Below, one piece after another: positions 1 to 5,791 of a DNA stretch of 13,780 nt (positions are counted from its first letter, which is position 1; the number at the start of each line of letters is the position of its first letter). The DNA is taken from assembly GCA_904419835.1 (NCBI GenBank), contig CAJFTA010000059.1, positions 1-13,780 of the forward strand. The letters run 5' to 3'. The stretch comes from an uncultured Pseudoflavonifractor sp. Its GTDB lineage: Bacteria; Bacillota; Clostridia; Oscillospirales; Oscillospiraceae. A program made the translations under genes and the position numbers. The notes under the pieces were generated by a model. It searched no databases and was not told the DNA's origin. It saw only the letters and a list, made by a program, of their open reading frames with translations.

Positions 1-35
1 TTTCGAGGCGCATGTCCCCGAAAATGACGGATTTT

Positions 36-110
36 CATTTGATTCCGTCATCTGCGGATGACGGAACTCTGCGAGGCTTCCTCTTCTGGGAGGTTTTTCA
101 ACACGCTGAA
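36..110. repeat. Intergenic repeat, diverged copy A
   Basis: The copy starts with CATTTGATTCC (36-46), contains GCGAGGC (71-77) and ends with AGGTTTTTCAACACGCTGAA (91-110). The same three landmarks in the same order occur at 7980-8075, where the end block differs at one base of 20. The interior contains a 10-bp inverted repeat, TTCCGTCATC (43-52) against GATGACGGAA (57-66). No ORF is associated. I interpret it as a non-coding intergenic repeat family. The alignment of the interiors is poor, so shared ancestry rests on the conserved ends. Confidence 0.5.
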
Positions 111-217
111 ACCCCCGAAAAAACATGTCAAACCCGGACACAAAGCGTGAAAAATATGATAAAGTAAGAATCATCCGCTTAACAGCCCGCGCCCTCGCCG
201 AGGACGGACAGGTTATC

Positions 218-270
218 CCCGGCCTGTGGTCACGCTTTTATGCATGACCACAGGCCGGGCTTCATTTTTT
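218..270 (+). terminator. Intrinsic terminator upstream of the RM operon
   Basis: The arms CCCGGCCTGTGGTCA (218-232) and TGACCACAGGCCGGG (245-259) pair perfectly over 15 bp around a 12-base loop. They are followed by CTTCATTTTTT (260-270). It would end plus-strand transcription entering from the left, or act as an attenuator in a leader. ACAGG at 208-212 could pair with CCTGT at 223-227, giving a weak competing fold. Insulation of the RM operon is the simplest reading. Confidence 0.75.
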
Positions 271-367
271 GTTCCAAAGCGAAAAATATTTGTTTGAAAA
301 AAAGGTACCCAAACAGGCGAACATGTGTTAGAGTATTAAGGTATTTGTGTGAAAGGAGGAACCGGCC

Positions 368-1207
368 GTGGAACACATTGCCCATGCGGCCCCTGTGGTC
401 AAGTGGGTGGGGGGCAAGCGGCAGCTGCTGCCCCAGATCCTCCCCCTGATCCCCAAGCGGATGTCCGCCTACTGCGAGCCCTTTCTGGGCGGCGGCGCGG
501 TTCTCTTTGCCCTCCAGCCCAGGCGGGCCCTGGTCAACGACCTGAACCAGGATCTGATTACCGTCTATCGGGTCATCAAGGAGAACGCCGACGCCCTTAT
601 TGAGCATCTGTCCCGCCACGAGAACACCCCGGAGTATTTCTACCGCATCCGGGATCTGGACCGGGACCGGGAGGCCTACGCCGCCCTGTCCGACGTGGAG
701 AAGGCCTCCCGGCTGCTCTATCTCAACAAGACCTGTTACAACGGCCTCTTCCGGGTCAACGCCTCGGGGGCCTTCAACTCCCCCTACGGCCACTACCGCC
801 GGCCCAATATCGTCAACGAGCAGACCATCCGGGGGGTAAGCCGATACTTCAACTCCTGCGACATCACCTTTTTCAGCGAGGACTTTGCCGCTGTGCTGGA
901 CCGGGTGCCCAGGGGAGGCTTTGTGTATCTGGACCCGCCCTACGACCCTGTGTCGGACACGGCCAGCTTCACCGGTTACAACAGGGGCGGCTTCGGCCGG
1001 GAGGAGCAGGTGCGGCTCAAGGCGTGCTGCGACGCCCTCACCGCCCGGGGCGTAAAGTTCCTGCTCTCCAATTCCGCCACCCCTTTCATCCGCGAGCTGT
1101 ACAGCTCCTACCATGTCTCCATCGTCCAGGCCCGGCGGGCGGTCAACTCGGTGGCCAGCCGCCGGGGCGCCATCGATGAGGTGCTGGTGCGCAACTATGG
1201 GACTTAA
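368..1207 (+). CDS. dam: Dam-type DNA N6-adenine methyltransferase (D12 class)
   Basis: This 279-residue protein should transfer a methyl group from S-adenosylmethionine to the N6 of adenine in a short DNA site, protecting it from the nuclease encoded next door. Seen: an N-terminal VKWVGGKRQL block (11-20), the SAM-binding EPFLGGGAVLF block (37-47), the catalytic DPPY tetrapeptide (189-192), and the C-terminal EVLVRNY block (271-277). This order (SAM site first, then DPPY) is that of alpha-group enzymes such as Dam and DpnM. The start is GTG at 368, seven bases after AAAGGAGGA (352-360). The length is normal for the family. The last 11 bases overlap the next gene, so translation is probably coupled. 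GATC specificity is likely from family resemblance but not proven by sequence. Confidence 0.92.
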   Translation: MEHIAHAAPVVKWVGGKRQLLPQILPLIPKRMSAYCEPFLGGGAVLFALQPRRALVNDLNQDLITVYRVIKENADALIEHLSRHENTPEYFYRIRDLDRDREAYAALSDVEKASRLLYLNKTCYNGLFRVNASGAFNSPYGHYRRPNIVNEQTIRGVSRYFNSCDITFFSEDFAAVLDRVPRGGFVYLDPPYDPVSDTASFTGYNRGGFGREEQVRLKACCDALTARGVKFLLSNSATPFIRELYSSYHVSIVQARRAVNSVASRRGAIDEVLVRNYGT

Positions 1208-2462
1208 CGACAGCGCCTGGGAGGCCCTCTTTCAGAAGTACGACATCCTCAGCCGCATTGCGGCGGAGGGACAGTTTTTTATCTCCGCCAATCAGATCAA
1301 GGCCTTCCGGGAGCCCCGGCTTATGACCAAATTCGACCACCGGGTAAACCTGCCCGCCCTGTTTGCGGACAACGGCCTGGCCATCCTTCCGGTGACCCGG
1401 GGGGACTATGTCATCGCCCCCTTTGCCGCCTACCACGATTTTGAGCCGCCCCAGGGTGCGCCCAGGCGGGTGCGGCTCCCGGTGGGGCTCCAGAGCCTGG
1501 CCCCCAGGTTTCTGGTCAGCGAGGCCATCGCCCTCAACTGCGCGGCGGCCTGCGGGATTCTGGAGGACTTTCTGGAGGACCAGGCCGTGGTGCCCACGGT
1601 CAGCGGCCGCATGGGCTCGGGCCGGTTCTCCTTCTCCATCGACGTGCCCGGCGGAGCGCGCCGGGTGGAGGTGAACAACGCCCAGATTGAGATTGACGCC
1701 GCCTGCGAGGGCCGCCGCTTTCTCTCCCTCTTTGAGGCCAAGCGGGACCTGGCCGACGACTTTCTGGTCCGCCAGCTCTACTACCCCTACCGGGTGTGGG
1801 CGGAGCGGGTGACCAAGCCGGTGAAGAGCGTGTTCCTGGTGTTCACCAACGGCGTGTTCCACCTGTACGAGTACCGGTTTGAGCAGCCCGACCGGTACTG
1901 CTCCCTCCGCCTGGTGAAGCAGCGCAGCTACACCCTGGCCACCGGCATCACCCGCTCGGACATCGGCCAGCTGCTCACCGCCGCCCCCCTCCTGCCCGAG
2001 CCGGAGATCTCCTTCCCCCAGGCCAACAGCATGGCCCGGGTGGTCAACCTGGCCGAGCTGCTCTCCGGGCGGGACATGACCCGGGATGAGATCACCGCCG
2101 AGTACGGCTTTGACGCCCGGCAGACCAACTACTACACCGACGCGGGCCGCTACCTGGGCCTGATGGAGAAGGATCGGCAGGACGGCGCGGTGCGCTTCCG
2201 CCTGACGCCCCTGGGGCGGCGCATCCTCTCCATGGACCTGCGGGAGCGGCAGCTGGCCCTGGCCGGGCAGATCCTGGGCCACCGGCCCTTCCGGGAGGCC
2301 ATGGGCCTGTGCCTGCGCAGCGGAGAGATGCCCCCCGCCGGCGCGGTGGTGGAGATTATGAAGGCCTCCGGCCTCTACCATGTGGCATCGGAGAGCACCT
2401 ACTTCCGCCGGGCCTCCACCGTGACGGGCTGGCTCAACTGGATTCTGGACCTGGCAGAGTGA
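1197..2462 (+). CDS. Putative type II restriction endonuclease, PD-(D/E)XK fold, with winged-helix tail
   Basis: This protein of 421 residues begins inside the dam stop region (ATG 1197, dam stop 1205-1207). The frame is open upstream to 1113, but that extension is dam coding sequence read in another frame. A candidate nuclease core is E165-I-D167, then F179-E180-A181-K182 twelve residues further on, matching the D...(D/E)xK spacing of PD-(D/E)XK enzymes. Roughly residues 279-345 look like a winged helix (hydrophobic helix, DEITAEYGF, then a basic wing), which could bind DNA. Pairing with a Dam-type methylase supports a role as the cutting half of a type II system. I recall similar proteins annotated as type II restriction enzymes, but cannot name the subtype or target. 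The fold call is by eye. Confidence 0.75.
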   Translation: MGLNDSAWEALFQKYDILSRIAAEGQFFISANQIKAFREPRLMTKFDHRVNLPALFADNGLAILPVTRGDYVIAPFAAYHDFEPPQGAPRRVRLPVGLQSLAPRFLVSEAIALNCAAACGILEDFLEDQAVVPTVSGRMGSGRFSFSIDVPGGARRVEVNNAQIEIDAACEGRRFLSLFEAKRDLADDFLVRQLYYPYRVWAERVTKPVKSVFLVFTNGVFHLYEYRFEQPDRYCSLRLVKQRSYTLATGITRSDIGQLLTAAPLLPEPEISFPQANSMARVVNLAELLSGRDMTRDEITAEYGFDARQTNYYTDAGRYLGLMEKDRQDGAVRFRLTPLGRRILSMDLRERQLALAGQILGHRPFREAMGLCLRSGEMPPAGAVVEIMKASGLYHVASESTYFRRASTVTGWLNWILDLAE

Positions 2463-2471
2463 TTCATCAGG

Positions 2472-2509
2472 CGCTCCGGAGCCCGGATCCGGGGCGTTTT
2501 TCTGTTTTT
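2472..2509 (+). terminator. Terminator of the RM operon
   Basis: CGCTCCGG (2472-2479) and CCGGGGCG (2489-2496) pair over most of their length and are followed by TTTTTCTGTTTTTC (2497-2510). It begins ten bases after the nuclease stop codon. Two further short CCCCG/CGGGG hairpins, the first followed by a T-rich stretch, come next (2499-2548), so termination here may be redundant. Confidence 0.7.
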
Positions 2510-2548
2510 CGCCCCGCCGGGGTGTTTCTGTTTTTCGCCCCGCCGGGG
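2499..2548 (+). repeat. Two tandem copies of a 24-base terminator-like unit
   Basis: Two identical 24-base units lie at 2499-2522 and 2525-2548 with a 26-base period. Each consists of TTTCTGTTTTTC followed by GCCCCGCCGGGG, and the second half folds on itself (CCCC/GGGG). Each U-rich part follows a GC hairpin, so the pair could reinforce the terminator just upstream. The unit may have arisen by slippage. Confidence 0.75.
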
Positions 2549-2552
2549 GCTG

Positions 2553-2581
2553 TTGCAATCCCTGAGCCGTTGAGGTAAAAT
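2553..2581 (+). promoter_or_regulatory. Predicted sigma-A promoter of nadE
   Basis: TTGCAA (2553-2558) and TAAAAT (2576-2581) are separated by 17 bp, matching 4/6 and 5/6 consensus positions. Transcription would start near 2588, leaving a leader of about 43 bases with AAGGAGG at 2616-2622 in front of the nadE start. The promoter lies directly after the RM terminators, so nadE is an independent unit. Confidence 0.65.
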
Positions 2582-2630
2582 ATAGTGTTAAATTCGCAGG
2601 ATTACTTTCCCCGTCAAGGAGGTTATTTGT

Positions 2631-4556
2631 ATGCGGGACGGATTTATCAAAGTCGCGGCGGGCACGCCCCAAATCAAGGTTGCCGACTGCCGCCACAATG
2701 CGGAGGCCTGCTTCACCCTGATGCGGGAGGCGGCCAAACAGGGGGTCAAGGTTCTGGCGCTGCCTGAGCTGTGCCTCACCGGATACACCTGCGGGGACCT
2801 GTTTCTCCAGGACACCCTGCTCCGGGGCGCGGAGGAGGCCCTGGCCACCGTGCTGGAGGCCACCCGGAATCTGGACATGGTCACCGCTCTGGGCCTGCCG
2901 GTGCGGTGCAAATGGGACAACAAACTGTATAACTGCGCGGCAGTAATACACAGGGGAGAGATTTTGGGCCTGGTGCCCAAGACCTCCCTACCCAATTACG
3001 GCGAATTTTATGAGGGCAGATGGTTTGCCTCCGGCGAGGGTGTGGAGTTCTATATCCCGCTGTGCGGCCAGGATGTGGACCTGTGCGCCCGTCAGCTCTT
3101 CGGCTGCACGACCATGCCCAACCTGGTCATCGGCGTGGAGATCTGCGAGGACCTGTGGGGCACCCAGCCCCCCTCCGGCCTTCTGGCCGCCGCAGGAGCC
3201 ACAGTAATGCTCAACCTGTCCGCCTCCGACGAGGTGGTGGGCAAGGCGGAGTACCGCCGTGCCCTGGTCACCGGCCAGTCCGCCCGGCTGGTGTGCGGCT
3301 ATGTGTACGCCGACGCCGGCGAGGGCGAGTCCACCACCGATATGGTCTTTTCCGGCCACAACCTCATTGCGGAAAACGGCGCCCTGCTGGCGGAGCGGCG
3401 CTTTGCCTGCGGCCTGACCATCAGTGAGATTGACGTGGACCGGCTGGTGTACGAGCGCCGCCGGATGAACACCTATGCCGCCTCCAAGGAGGCCATGGAG
3501 ATTGGCCGCGTCAACTTTGACCTGGAACGGGAGGAGACCCGTCTCACCCGCCGCTTCTCCCCCACCCCCTTTGTGCCCGAGGACAGCACGGACCGGGCCG
3601 AGCGCTGCGACGAGATCCTGAAGATCGCCGCTCTGGGCCTGAAGCGGCGGCTGGAGCACACCCACGCCGCCGCCGCGGTGGTGGGCCTGTCCGGCGGGCT
3701 GGACTCCACCCTGGCCATTCTCATCGCCGCTGTGGCCATGAAGCTGCTGGACCGGCCCGCGTCGGATATTATCGCGGTGACCATGCCCTGCTTCGGCACC
3801 ACCGACCGCACCCGGGACAACGCCGTGGAGCTGGCCGGGCGGCTGGGGGCCACCCTGAAGCGCATTGACATCGGCGAGGCGGTAAAGCAGCACTTTCGGG
3901 ACATCGGCCAGTCCATGGACAACCACGACGTGACCTTTGAAAACGGCCAGGCGCGGGAGCGGACCCAGGTGCTGATGGACATTGCCAACCAGTGCGGCGG
4001 CCTGGTGGTGGGCACCGGCGACCTGAGCGAGCTGGCCCTGGGCTGGGCCACCTACAACGGCGACCACATGTCCATGTACGGCGTCAATGCCTCCATCCCC
4101 AAGACCCTGGTGCGCCACCTGGTGGCCTTTGTGGCCGGGGACAAGGTGGCGGAGGACCCCCGCCTGTCCCACGTGCTGGAGGACATTCTGGATACCCCCG
4201 TGTCCCCCGAGCTGCTTCCCGCCGTGGGCGGCGAGATCGCCCAGCGCACCGAGGATCTGGTGGGGCCCTACGAGCTCCACGACTTTTTCCTCTACTATAT
4301 TGTCCGCTGGGGCTTCCCGCCCCGGAAGGTGTTCCGTCTGGCGGAACAGGCCCTGGGGGACCGGTACGACCGCTCTGTCATCCTCAAGTGGCTGAAGAAC
4401 TTCTACCGGCGGTTCTTTGCCCAGCAGTTCAAGCGCTCCTGCCTGCCCGACGGCCCCAAGGTGGGCTCGGTGACCCTGTCGCCCCGCGGCGACTGGCGTA
4501 TGCCCAGCGACGCTTCGGCGCGGCTCTGGCTGGAGGAGCTGGAAACCCTGAACTAA
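2631..4556 (+). CDS. nadE: Glutamine-dependent NAD(+) synthase
   Basis: This 641-residue cytoplasmic enzyme performs the last step of NAD biosynthesis: deamido-NAD, ATP and glutamine give NAD, AMP, PPi and glutamate. The N-terminal half (about 1-290) is a nitrilase-type glutaminase with the triad E46 (LPEL), K117 (VPKTSLPNY) and C172 (VEICEDLW). The C-terminal half is the synthetase with the P-loop SGGLDST (354-360), GTGDLSELALGW (461-472) and YNGD (475-478). It ends with the expected SPRGDWRMPSDA region. ATG 2631 is eight bases after AAGGAGG. The length fits two-domain bacterial NadE. The terminal 18 codons recur downstream at 4702-4758. No clear T-tract terminator follows the gene. Confidence 0.96.
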   Translation: MRDGFIKVAAGTPQIKVADCRHNAEACFTLMREAAKQGVKVLALPELCLTGYTCGDLFLQDTLLRGAEEALATVLEATRNLDMVTALGLPVRCKWDNKLYNCAAVIHRGEILGLVPKTSLPNYGEFYEGRWFASGEGVEFYIPLCGQDVDLCARQLFGCTTMPNLVIGVEICEDLWGTQPPSGLLAAAGATVMLNLSASDEVVGKAEYRRALVTGQSARLVCGYVYADAGEGESTTDMVFSGHNLIAENGALLAERRFACGLTISEIDVDRLVYERRRMNTYAASKEAMEIGRVNFDLEREETRLTRRFSPTPFVPEDSTDRAERCDEILKIAALGLKRRLEHTHAAAAVVGLSGGLDSTLAILIAAVAMKLLDRPASDIIAVTMPCFGTTDRTRDNAVELAGRLGATLKRIDIGEAVKQHFRDIGQSMDNHDVTFENGQARERTQVLMDIANQCGGLVVGTGDLSELALGWATYNGDHMSMYGVNASIPKTLVRHLVAFVAGDKVAEDPRLSHVLEDILDTPVSPELLPAVGGEIAQRTEDLVGPYELHDFFLYYIVRWGFPPRKVFRLAEQALGDRYDRSVILKWLKNFYRRFFAQQFKRSCLPDGPKVGSVTLSPRGDWRMPSDASARLWLEELETLN

Positions 4557-4586
4557 ACGTTCCTCCCCCGCCAGTCGCCCATGGGG
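4487..4586 (+). repeat. nadE 3'-end direct repeat, copy 1 (the real gene end)
   Basis: This block runs from GCGGCGAC in nadE through the stop codon and 30 bases beyond it. It recurs at 4687-4790. From ATGCCCAGCGACGCTTC onward the two copies differ mainly by one substitution in the coding part (TCGGCG against TCCGCG), N to S at the final codon, and small changes just after the stop. A 23-base non-coding block ending in CATGGGG (4564-4586 and 4768-4790) is identical in both. Confidence 0.85.
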
Positions 4587-4701
4587 CCCCCGCGCGGGCC
4601 CAGCACAGCGGGCCGCGTGGGGAGAGGAGACGCAGCGGAGCGAGCGAGCCTTCGCGGCCCCCGCGGAGGCGAGGGATGCGCAGCTTGCGGCGACGAGGCG
4701 G

Positions 4702-4758
4702 ATGCCCAGCGACGCTTCCGCGCGGCTCTGGCTGGAGGAGCTGGAAACCCTGAGCTAA
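4702..4758 (+). pseudogene. Duplicated nadE C-terminal fragment, copy 2
   Basis: The sequence ATG...TAA reads MPSDASARLWLEELETLS, identical to the last 18 residues of NadE except the final N to S. Upstream, only GCGGCGAC (4687-4694) still matches nadE, so nothing encodes the rest of the enzyme. The post-stop DNA is duplicated too, to 4790. It is best read as a partial-duplication remnant rather than an expressed peptide. No ribosome site precedes its ATG. Confidence 0.75.
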
Positions 4759-4861
4759 AACCATCCCTCCCCCGCCAGTCGCCCATGGGGCGGCGGCTGT
4801 AAGAAAAACAAAAAATAGTTTGCACAAACGAATGGAAATCCTTTCCCCAATCGTATTATGG

Positions 4862-4889
4862 TTGAAACCCCTTGGGGTTATCTTATGAT
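4862..4889 (+). promoter_or_regulatory. Ambiguous promoter region of the repeat protein / sigma operon
   Basis: TTGAAA (4862-4867) and TATGAT (4884-4889) stand 16 bp apart and resemble a sigma-A promoter. However, the start would fall near 4896, inside the ribosome site at 4893-4898. A second -10-like TATTAT lies at 4854-4859, overlapping CGTA (4852-4855), a motif common in ECF -10 elements. The spacer contains the inverted repeat AACCCC-TT-GGGGTT (4866-4879), a possible operator. The region probably controls the operon, but which hexamers are used is unresolved. Confidence 0.35.
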
Positions 4890-4905
4890 TGCGGAGGGTA
4901 AGAAG

Positions 4906-5283
4906 ATGAAAAAGGTATTGATTGGCACGCTGGCTGTGGTACTGGTTCTCACCGCGATGACCGCGGGCGCTCTTGCCGCCGGGCGGGGACATGCCAGCCG
5001 CTTTGTGGATGCGGACGGCGACGGTATCTGCGATAACTACGGCGCTGACTGCAAGAGCGTCGGCTGTGGTCTGGGCTTTGTGGACACCGACAATGACGGC
5101 GTGTGCGACAACTGCGGCTCCGACTGCCAGGGCTCCGGCTGTGGTCTGGGCTTTGTGGATGCCGATAACGACGGTATCTGCGACAACTGCGGCTCCGACT
5201 GCCGGGGCTCCGGCTGCGGTTCCGGCTGGGGCCGTGGCTCCTGTCACGGCGGCGGCCGCCACCACGGAGGCCGGCACAGCTAA
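4906..5283 (+). CDS. Secreted three-repeat protein with acidic Cys repeats and His/Gly tail
   Basis: This 125-residue product starts with a signal peptide (MKK, hydrophobic core about 4-20, likely cleavage near ALA-A). Residues 33-57, 58-82 and 83-107 are three tandem 25-residue repeats of the pattern FVDxDxDGxCDNxGxDCxxxGCGxG. The D-x-D-x-D-G portion resembles calcium loops of thrombospondin type 3 or dockerin repeats. The paired cysteines suggest disulfides or metal binding. The tail WGRGSCHGGGRHHGGRHS (108-125) is rich in His and Gly. ATG 4906 is chosen over upstream 4858 because GGAGGG (4893-4898) lies seven bases before it and the signal peptide begins there. It is first in a run with a sigma and an anti-sigma gene. 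The function is unknown; an extracytoplasmic ion-binding or ligand role is inference. Confidence 0.8.
   Translation: MKKVLIGTLAVVLVLTAMTAGALAAGRGHASRFVDADGDGICDNYGADCKSVGCGLGFVDTDNDGVCDNCGSDCQGSGCGLGFVDADNDGICDNCGSDCRGSGCGSGWGRGSCHGGGRHHGGRHS
5002..5226 (+). repeat. Three 75-bp in-frame tandem repeats
   Basis: Units at 5002-5076, 5077-5151 and 5152-5226 each encode 25 residues of the secreted protein. Units 2 and 3 are most alike. The first lacks one cysteine (CDNYG in place of CDNCG). The exact codon-multiple period shows selection on the protein, not on DNA structure. Confidence 0.95.
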
Positions 5284-5305
5284 ACGGTTCAAATGGGGGA
5301 GGTCC

Positions 5306-5791
5306 ATGCGCAGCGAGGCGGAGGCACTCCGGGCCATCGACCGGTACGGCGATACGGTCCGGCGCATCTGTCTGGTGCAGCTGAAAAATCACGCGGACAC
5401 GGAGGACGTGTTTCAGACGGTGTTTCTGAAATATGTCCTCAGCACTGCCGTGTTTGAGAGCGAGGAGCACGAGAAGGCCTGGTTTATCCGGGTCACCCTC
5501 AACGCCTGCCGGGACCTGCTGCGTGGCTTTTTCCGCAGCAGGACGGTGTCCATTCACGAACTGCCGGATATCCCCGCCGATGTGCCGGAGGAGCACCGGG
5601 AGGTGCTGGAGGCGGTGGCCGCTCTGCCGGGAAAGTACCGGGAGGCGGTGTATCTCCACTACTACGAGGGCTACTCCGCCCCAGAGATTGGCCGCATTCT
5701 GGACAAGAACCCCAACACGGTGTACACTCTGCTTACCCGGGCCAGAAAGCTGCTGAAGGACAGGCTGGGAGGTGACGGATATGGAGGATAA
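5306..5791 (+). CDS. ECF-type RNA polymerase sigma factor
   Basis: This 161-residue sigma-70 family protein has only regions 2 and 4, as in extracytoplasmic-function factors. Region 2 spans about 10-75, with DTEDVFQTVFLKY (31-43) for core binding and KAWFIRVTLNACRD (57-70) for -10 recognition. Region 4 spans about 98-154, with the helix-turn-helix around YSAPEIGRILDKNPNTVYTL (123-142). ATG 5306 follows GGGGGAGG (5295-5302) by only three bases, a tight spacing. The gene begins 22 bases after the repeat-protein stop and overlaps the anti-sigma gene by 11 bases, the usual arrangement for a sigma factor and its inhibitor. It presumably directs transcription of this operon and unknown targets. Confidence 0.92.
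   Translation: MRSEAEALRAIDRYGDTVRRICLVQLKNHADTEDVFQTVFLKYVLSTAVFESEEHEKAWFIRVTLNACRDLLRGFFRSRTVSIHELPDIPADVPEEHREVLEAVAALPGKYREAVYLHYYEGYSAPEIGRILDKNPNTVYTLLTRARKLLKDRLGGDGYGG

Larger units (their letters stand above)
1..367. other. Gene-free left edge with repeat, hairpin and terminator
   Basis: No convincing coding region lies before the methyltransferase start at 368. The stretch holds a repeat copy related to the one between chrA and pyrB (36-110), a 10-bp hairpin with loop TGCG (43-66), and a strong plus-strand intrinsic terminator (218-270). Bases 270-350 are AT-rich and probably contain the promoter of the restriction-modification operon, but I cannot place a clean -35/-10 pair. TATGAT at 155-160 looks like a -10 box without a good -35 at 16-18 bp. 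Confidence 0.6.
4557..4905 (+). other. GC-rich intergenic stretch with duplicated nadE tail
   Basis: No functional gene is visible. The stretch holds post-stop DNA of copy 1, then a GC-rich spacer of about 100 bases (4587-4686) with GGGCCGCG/CGCGGCCC-type self-complementarity. The duplicated nadE tail (4687-4790) follows, and then an AT-rich segment (4800-4890) that probably carries the promoter of the next operon. ORFs crossing it on either strand are long only because of GC content and have no recognisable motif. Confidence 0.65.

Noticed and set aside
112..217. Possible tRNA or riboswitch before the terminator at 218
   Set aside because: I could not find a cloverleaf, acceptor pairing or a known aptamer core; only the terminator hairpin is convincing.
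1113..1196. N-terminal extension of the restriction enzyme
   Set aside because: It overlaps dam coding sequence, is Arg/Ser/Pro rich, and the ATG at 1197 gives the usual short overlap.
1143..2951. 602-codon minus-strand open frame opposite the nuclease and nadE start
   Set aside because: It is antisense to two well-supported genes; its composition (Gly, His, Gln, Val rich, no motif) is that of a shadow frame in high-GC DNA.
2988..4280. 430-codon minus-strand open frame opposite nadE
   Set aside because: It is fully inside NadE, whose catalytic residues are all present; the frame is compositional.
4553..4825. 90-codon minus-strand open frame over the nadE tail repeats
   Set aside because: The frame arises from the GC-rich repeat and its reverse complement; there is no start signal or family resemblance.
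5002..5226. Three 75-bp repeats as a CRISPR array
   Set aside because: There are no unique spacers, the units are contiguous and in frame, and they encode a conserved peptide.
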